The notes under the pieces: model-generated
Seen by the model: only the letters and a program-made list of their open reading frames with translations
Told to the model about the DNA's origin: nothing
Database searches by the model: none
Program-made: the position numbers and the translations under genes
In this document: in pieces, positions 3,042-5,641 of the stretch
Numbering within the stretch: the first letter of the stretch is position 1
Layout: every line of letters starts with the position of its first letter
Assembly (NCBI GenBank): GCA_017466495.1
Contig: JAFTUB010000210.1
Location: forward strand, 1 to 5,641
Direction: 5' to 3'
DNA from: Clostridia bacterium
GTDB taxonomy: Bacteria; Bacillota; Clostridia; Oscillospirales; CAG-272
Length of the DNA stretch: 5,641 nucleotides

Positions 3042-5641
3042 ATGGTCAAACCGCAAAAGCTGGGTACCAATGTCAGAATGAGCTTTTCGAAGATTGACGA
3101 AGCCCTCGAAATGCCTAATCTCATTGAGATCCAGAAAAAATCCTTCCAGTGGTTCCTTGATGAGGGCCTGATGGAGGTATTGCGTGACGTCTCTCCGATC
3201 ACGGATTTCTCGGGCAATTTGTCGATTGATTTTGTGTCTTATTCCATCGACTCTAAGCCCAAGTATTCGGTCGAGGAGTGCAAGGAGCGCGACGTAAACT
3301 ACGCTGCTCCCCTCAAGGTTGACGTGCGGCTTTCCAATAAGCAGACAGGCGAGGTCAAGCAGTCGGAAATCTTTATGGGTGATTTCCCTCTGATGACCGA
3401 GAACGGTACCTTTGTCATCAACGGTGCCGAGCGCGTTATCGTTTCCCAGATCATCCGTTCTCCCGGTATGTACTATGCATCCGAGATGGACAAGACGGGT
3501 AAGCGTACCTATACTGCACAGGTCATTCCCTACCGCGGTGCATGGCTGGAATATGAGACCGATATCAATGACGTCTTCTATGTGCGCATCGATAAAAACC
3601 GCAAGCTTCCCATCACTGTGCTGATCCGTGCCCTGGGCGTTGAGTCCCGGGAGGAGATCGCCGCCATGTTCGGCGACGAGAAGAAGCTGAATGTGACCCT
3701 GGAGAAGGACGAGTGCGAGACCCTGGCTGTTGAGAGCCGTTCTTCCATCGGCGACGAGGCACTCAAGGAAATTTACAAGAAGCTGCGTCCCGGTGAGCCC
3801 CCCCTGGTGGAATCGGCTCAGCTGCTGATCAATAACCTCTTCTTCGATCCCAAGCGTTACGACATTGCTCCGGTCGGCCGCTTCAAGTTTGACAAGAAGG
3901 TTTCGCTGGCCCGCCGTATTGCCGGCCACACCCTCTCCCGCGATGCTGTCAGCCCCCTCACCGGCGAGGTGATTTTCGCCGCAGGTGAGAAGCTGGACAA
4001 GGAACGTGCAAAGCAGATCGAGAACGCCGCCATCAACGAGGTTTACCTGCTGCTGGAGAATGACGTTGAAGTCAAGGTCTTCGGCAACAATACCATCGAG
4101 CCCGAGGCAATTCTCGGCTTCTCCCTCAAGCCCTACGGCCTGAGCGAGCGGGTCAAGATTCCCGTGCTTCTCGATATCCTGGAGGAGTGCGCAGGCGACC
4201 TGGATGCAGTCAAGGAGGCTTGCCGCCGCCGTGCTGCCGATCTCTGCCCCAAGCACATAACCAAGGACGATATTTTCGCTTCCATCAACTATCTGCTCTG
4301 CCTCACCCATGACATCGGTTCCGTGGACGATATCGACCACCTGGGCAACCGCCGTCTCCGCTCTGTGGGTGAACTTCTGCAGAACCAGCTCCGCATCGGC
4401 TTCTCCCGTATGGATAAGATCGTCAAGGAGCGCATGACCACCCAGGATAACGAGAGCCTGACGCCCCAGGCCCTGGTGAATATCCGCCCTGTGGCCACGG
4501 TGATCCGTGAGTTCTTCGGATCCTCCCCCCTGTCCCAGTTTATGGATCAGATCAACCCCTTGGCTGAGCTGACCCACAAGCGCCGTCTGTCGGCCCTCGG
4601 TCCCGGCGGTCTGACCCGTGACCGTGCCTCCTTCGAGGTTCGTGACGTACACTACACCCACTACGGCCGTATGTGCCCCATCGAGACCCCTGAAGGTCCT
4701 AACATCGGTCTGATCTCCTATCTGGCAACTTATGCCCGCATCAGCGAGTACGGCTTCATCGAGGCTCCCTACCGCCGCGTGGATAAGGAAACCGGTGTCG
4801 TTACCGACGAGATCGTTTATATGACCGCTGACGTGGAGGATAACTACGTGGTGGCGCAGGCCAATGAGCCGCTGGACGAGAACAACCGCTTTGTCAACAA
4901 GCGCGTCATCGCCCGTGACCGCGCTGACATCATTGAGGTGGACGCTTCCCGTGTTGATTTCATGGACGTTTCCCCCAAGATGGTCGTTTCTGTTGCCACC
5001 GCTTCCATTCCCTTCCTCGGCAACGACGATAACTCCCGTGCACTGATGGGCTCCAACATGCAGAAGCAGGCTGTGCCGCTGATGGTGACCGATTCCCCCA
5101 TCGTGGGTACCGGTATGGAGTACAAGGCTGCGGTTGACTCCGGCGTTGTGGTGCTGGCCCGTGAGGGCGGCTACGTGGAGAAGGTCTCGGCTGACGAGAT
5201 CGTGATCCGCTGCGAGGACGGCCACAAGGACACCTACTATCTCATCAAGTTCAAGCGTACCAACCAGGGTACCTGCGTCAACCAGCGTCCCATCGTGTCC
5301 CGCGGGGACAAGGTGGAGGCAGGGCAGGTCATTGCCGATGGCCCCGCTACCTCCAAGGGTGAGATCTCTCTGGGTAAGAATGCTCTCATCGGCTTCATGA
5401 CCTGGGAAGGTTACAACTACGAGGACGCAGTTCTGCTCAACGAGCGCCTGGTTCGCGATGACGTTTATACTTCGCTTCATATCGAAGAGTACACCCACGA
5501 AGCCCGTGACACCAAGCTTGGGCCGGAAGAGATTACCCGCGAGATCCCCAACGTCGGTGACGACGCCCTCAAGGATCTGGACGCCGACGGTATCATCAAG
5601 AAGGGTACCGAAGTCCGCGCCGGTGACATCCTGGTGGGTAA
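3042..5641 (+). CDS. rpoB: DNA-directed RNA polymerase subunit beta (3' partial)
   Basis: The beta subunit forms one pincer of RNA polymerase and half of the active-site cleft. The window holds 866 complete codons, roughly 70 percent of a Firmicute RpoB, ending inside the conserved DILVGK(VTPKG) segment, so the C-terminus is missing because of the window edge. Conserved blocks in order: MPNLIEIQKKSFQWFLDEG (24-42), NGAERVIVSQIIRSPG (about 125-140), RGAWLEYETD (161-170), RPGEPP (249-254), IDHLGNRRLRSVGELLQNQ, the rifampicin region (493-519), CPIETPEGPNIGLI (545-558) and TWEGYNYEDAVLL (787-799) with the conserved acidic pair E794-D795. Rifampicin-contact residues match the sensitive type: D502, H512, S517 and I558 (E. 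coli D516, H526, S531, I572). No TTA, CTA or TCA codon occurs in the visible part, a strong codon bias. The gene is read from its own promoter, divergent from rpsT. Confidence 0.99.
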   Translation, partial: MVKPQKLGTNVRMSFSKIDEALEMPNLIEIQKKSFQWFLDEGLMEVLRDVSPITDFSGNLSIDFVSYSIDSKPKYSVEECKERDVNYAAPLKVDVRLSNKQTGEVKQSEIFMGDFPLMTENGTFVINGAERVIVSQIIRSPGMYYASEMDKTGKRTYTAQVIPYRGAWLEYETDINDVFYVRIDKNRKLPITVLIRALGVESREEIAAMFGDEKKLNVTLEKDECETLAVESRSSIGDEALKEIYKKLRPGEPPLVESAQLLINNLFFDPKRYDIAPVGRFKFDKKVSLARRIAGHTLSRDAVSPLTGEVIFAAGEKLDKERAKQIENAAINEVYLLLENDVEVKVFGNNTIEPEAILGFSLKPYGLSERVKIPVLLDILEECAGDLDAVKEACRRRAADLCPKHITKDDIFASINYLLCLTHDIGSVDDIDHLGNRRLRSVGELLQNQLRIGFSRMDKIVKERMTTQDNESLTPQALVNIRPVATVIREFFGSSPLSQFMDQINPLAELTHKRRLSALGPGGLTRDRASFEVRDVHYTHYGRMCPIETPEGPNIGLISYLATYARISEYGFIEAPYRRVDKETGVVTDEIVYMTADVEDNYVVAQANEPLDENNRFVNKRVIARDRADIIEVDASRVDFMDVSPKMVVSVATASIPFLGNDDNSRALMGSNMQKQAVPLMVTDSPIVGTGMEYKAAVDSGVVVLAREGGYVEKVSADEIVIRCEDGHKDTYYLIKFKRTNQGTCVNQRPIVSRGDKVEAGQVIADGPATSKGEISLGKNALIGFMTWEGYNYEDAVLLNERLVRDDVYTSLHIEEYTHEARDTKLGPEEITREIPNVGDDALKDLDADGIIKKGTEVRAGDILVG

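Noticed and set aside
4518..4598. Possible rifampicin resistance changes in RpoB
   Set aside because: The main resistance positions (E. coli D516, H526, S531 equivalents) are all wild-type; the Pro at 496 and Ile at 504 more likely reflect lineage variation.
2937..5498. An 853-codon open frame on the minus strand across rpoB
   Set aside because: It is in codon register with rpoB, so it stays open only because rpoB contains no TTA, CTA or TCA codons. The product is low-complexity Val/Leu/His/Gly-rich with no recognisable domain, and the plus-strand reading is unmistakably RpoB.

Overview
This window carries four protein-coding genes and reads as chromosomal DNA of a low-to-mid-GC Clostridia-type Firmicute. 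An Oscillospiraceae/Ruminococcaceae-like gut lineage is my best guess. The evidence is the form of RpoB (no E. coli-type large insertions, Gram-positive residues in the rifampicin region), strong AGGAGG-type ribosome binding sites, coding regions that are GC-rich next to A/T-rich promoter DNA, and a DUF6528 protein of the kind seen in gut anaerobes. The lineage call is inference.

Layout. Positions 1-1719 (+): the 3' part of a gene for a probably exported protein with two related alpha/beta modules followed by a DUF6528 beta-propeller; its true start lies before the window. Positions 1718-1758: a perfect 18-bp hairpin between A and T tracts, placed to terminate both this gene and the convergent one. 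Positions 1761-2273 (-): a GNAT-family N-acetyltransferase. Positions 2313-2350: the rpsT terminator. Positions 2360-2623 (-): rpsT, ribosomal protein S20, most likely starting at a TTG codon. Positions 2624-3041: a divergent regulatory region with an extended -10 promoter for rpsT, A-tracts, a fully consensus promoter for rpoB and a roughly 160-nt structured rpoB leader. Positions 3042-5641 (+): the first 866 codons of rpoB, cut off by the window end.

How they fit together. The core is a pair of divergently transcribed growth-related genes, rpsT and rpoB, sharing one A/T-rich control region. The acetyltransferase lies directly downstream of rpsT behind an intrinsic terminator, with little room for its own promoter, so it may be expressed by read-through. 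The DUF6528 gene is an independent convergent unit. Unusually, rpoB is not preceded by rplL and has its own strong promoter and leader.

I see no tRNA, rRNA, CRISPR array, insertion sequence or phage element, and no clear novel multi-gene system. The most noteworthy unexplained features are the rpoB leader and the domain architecture of the DUF6528 protein.
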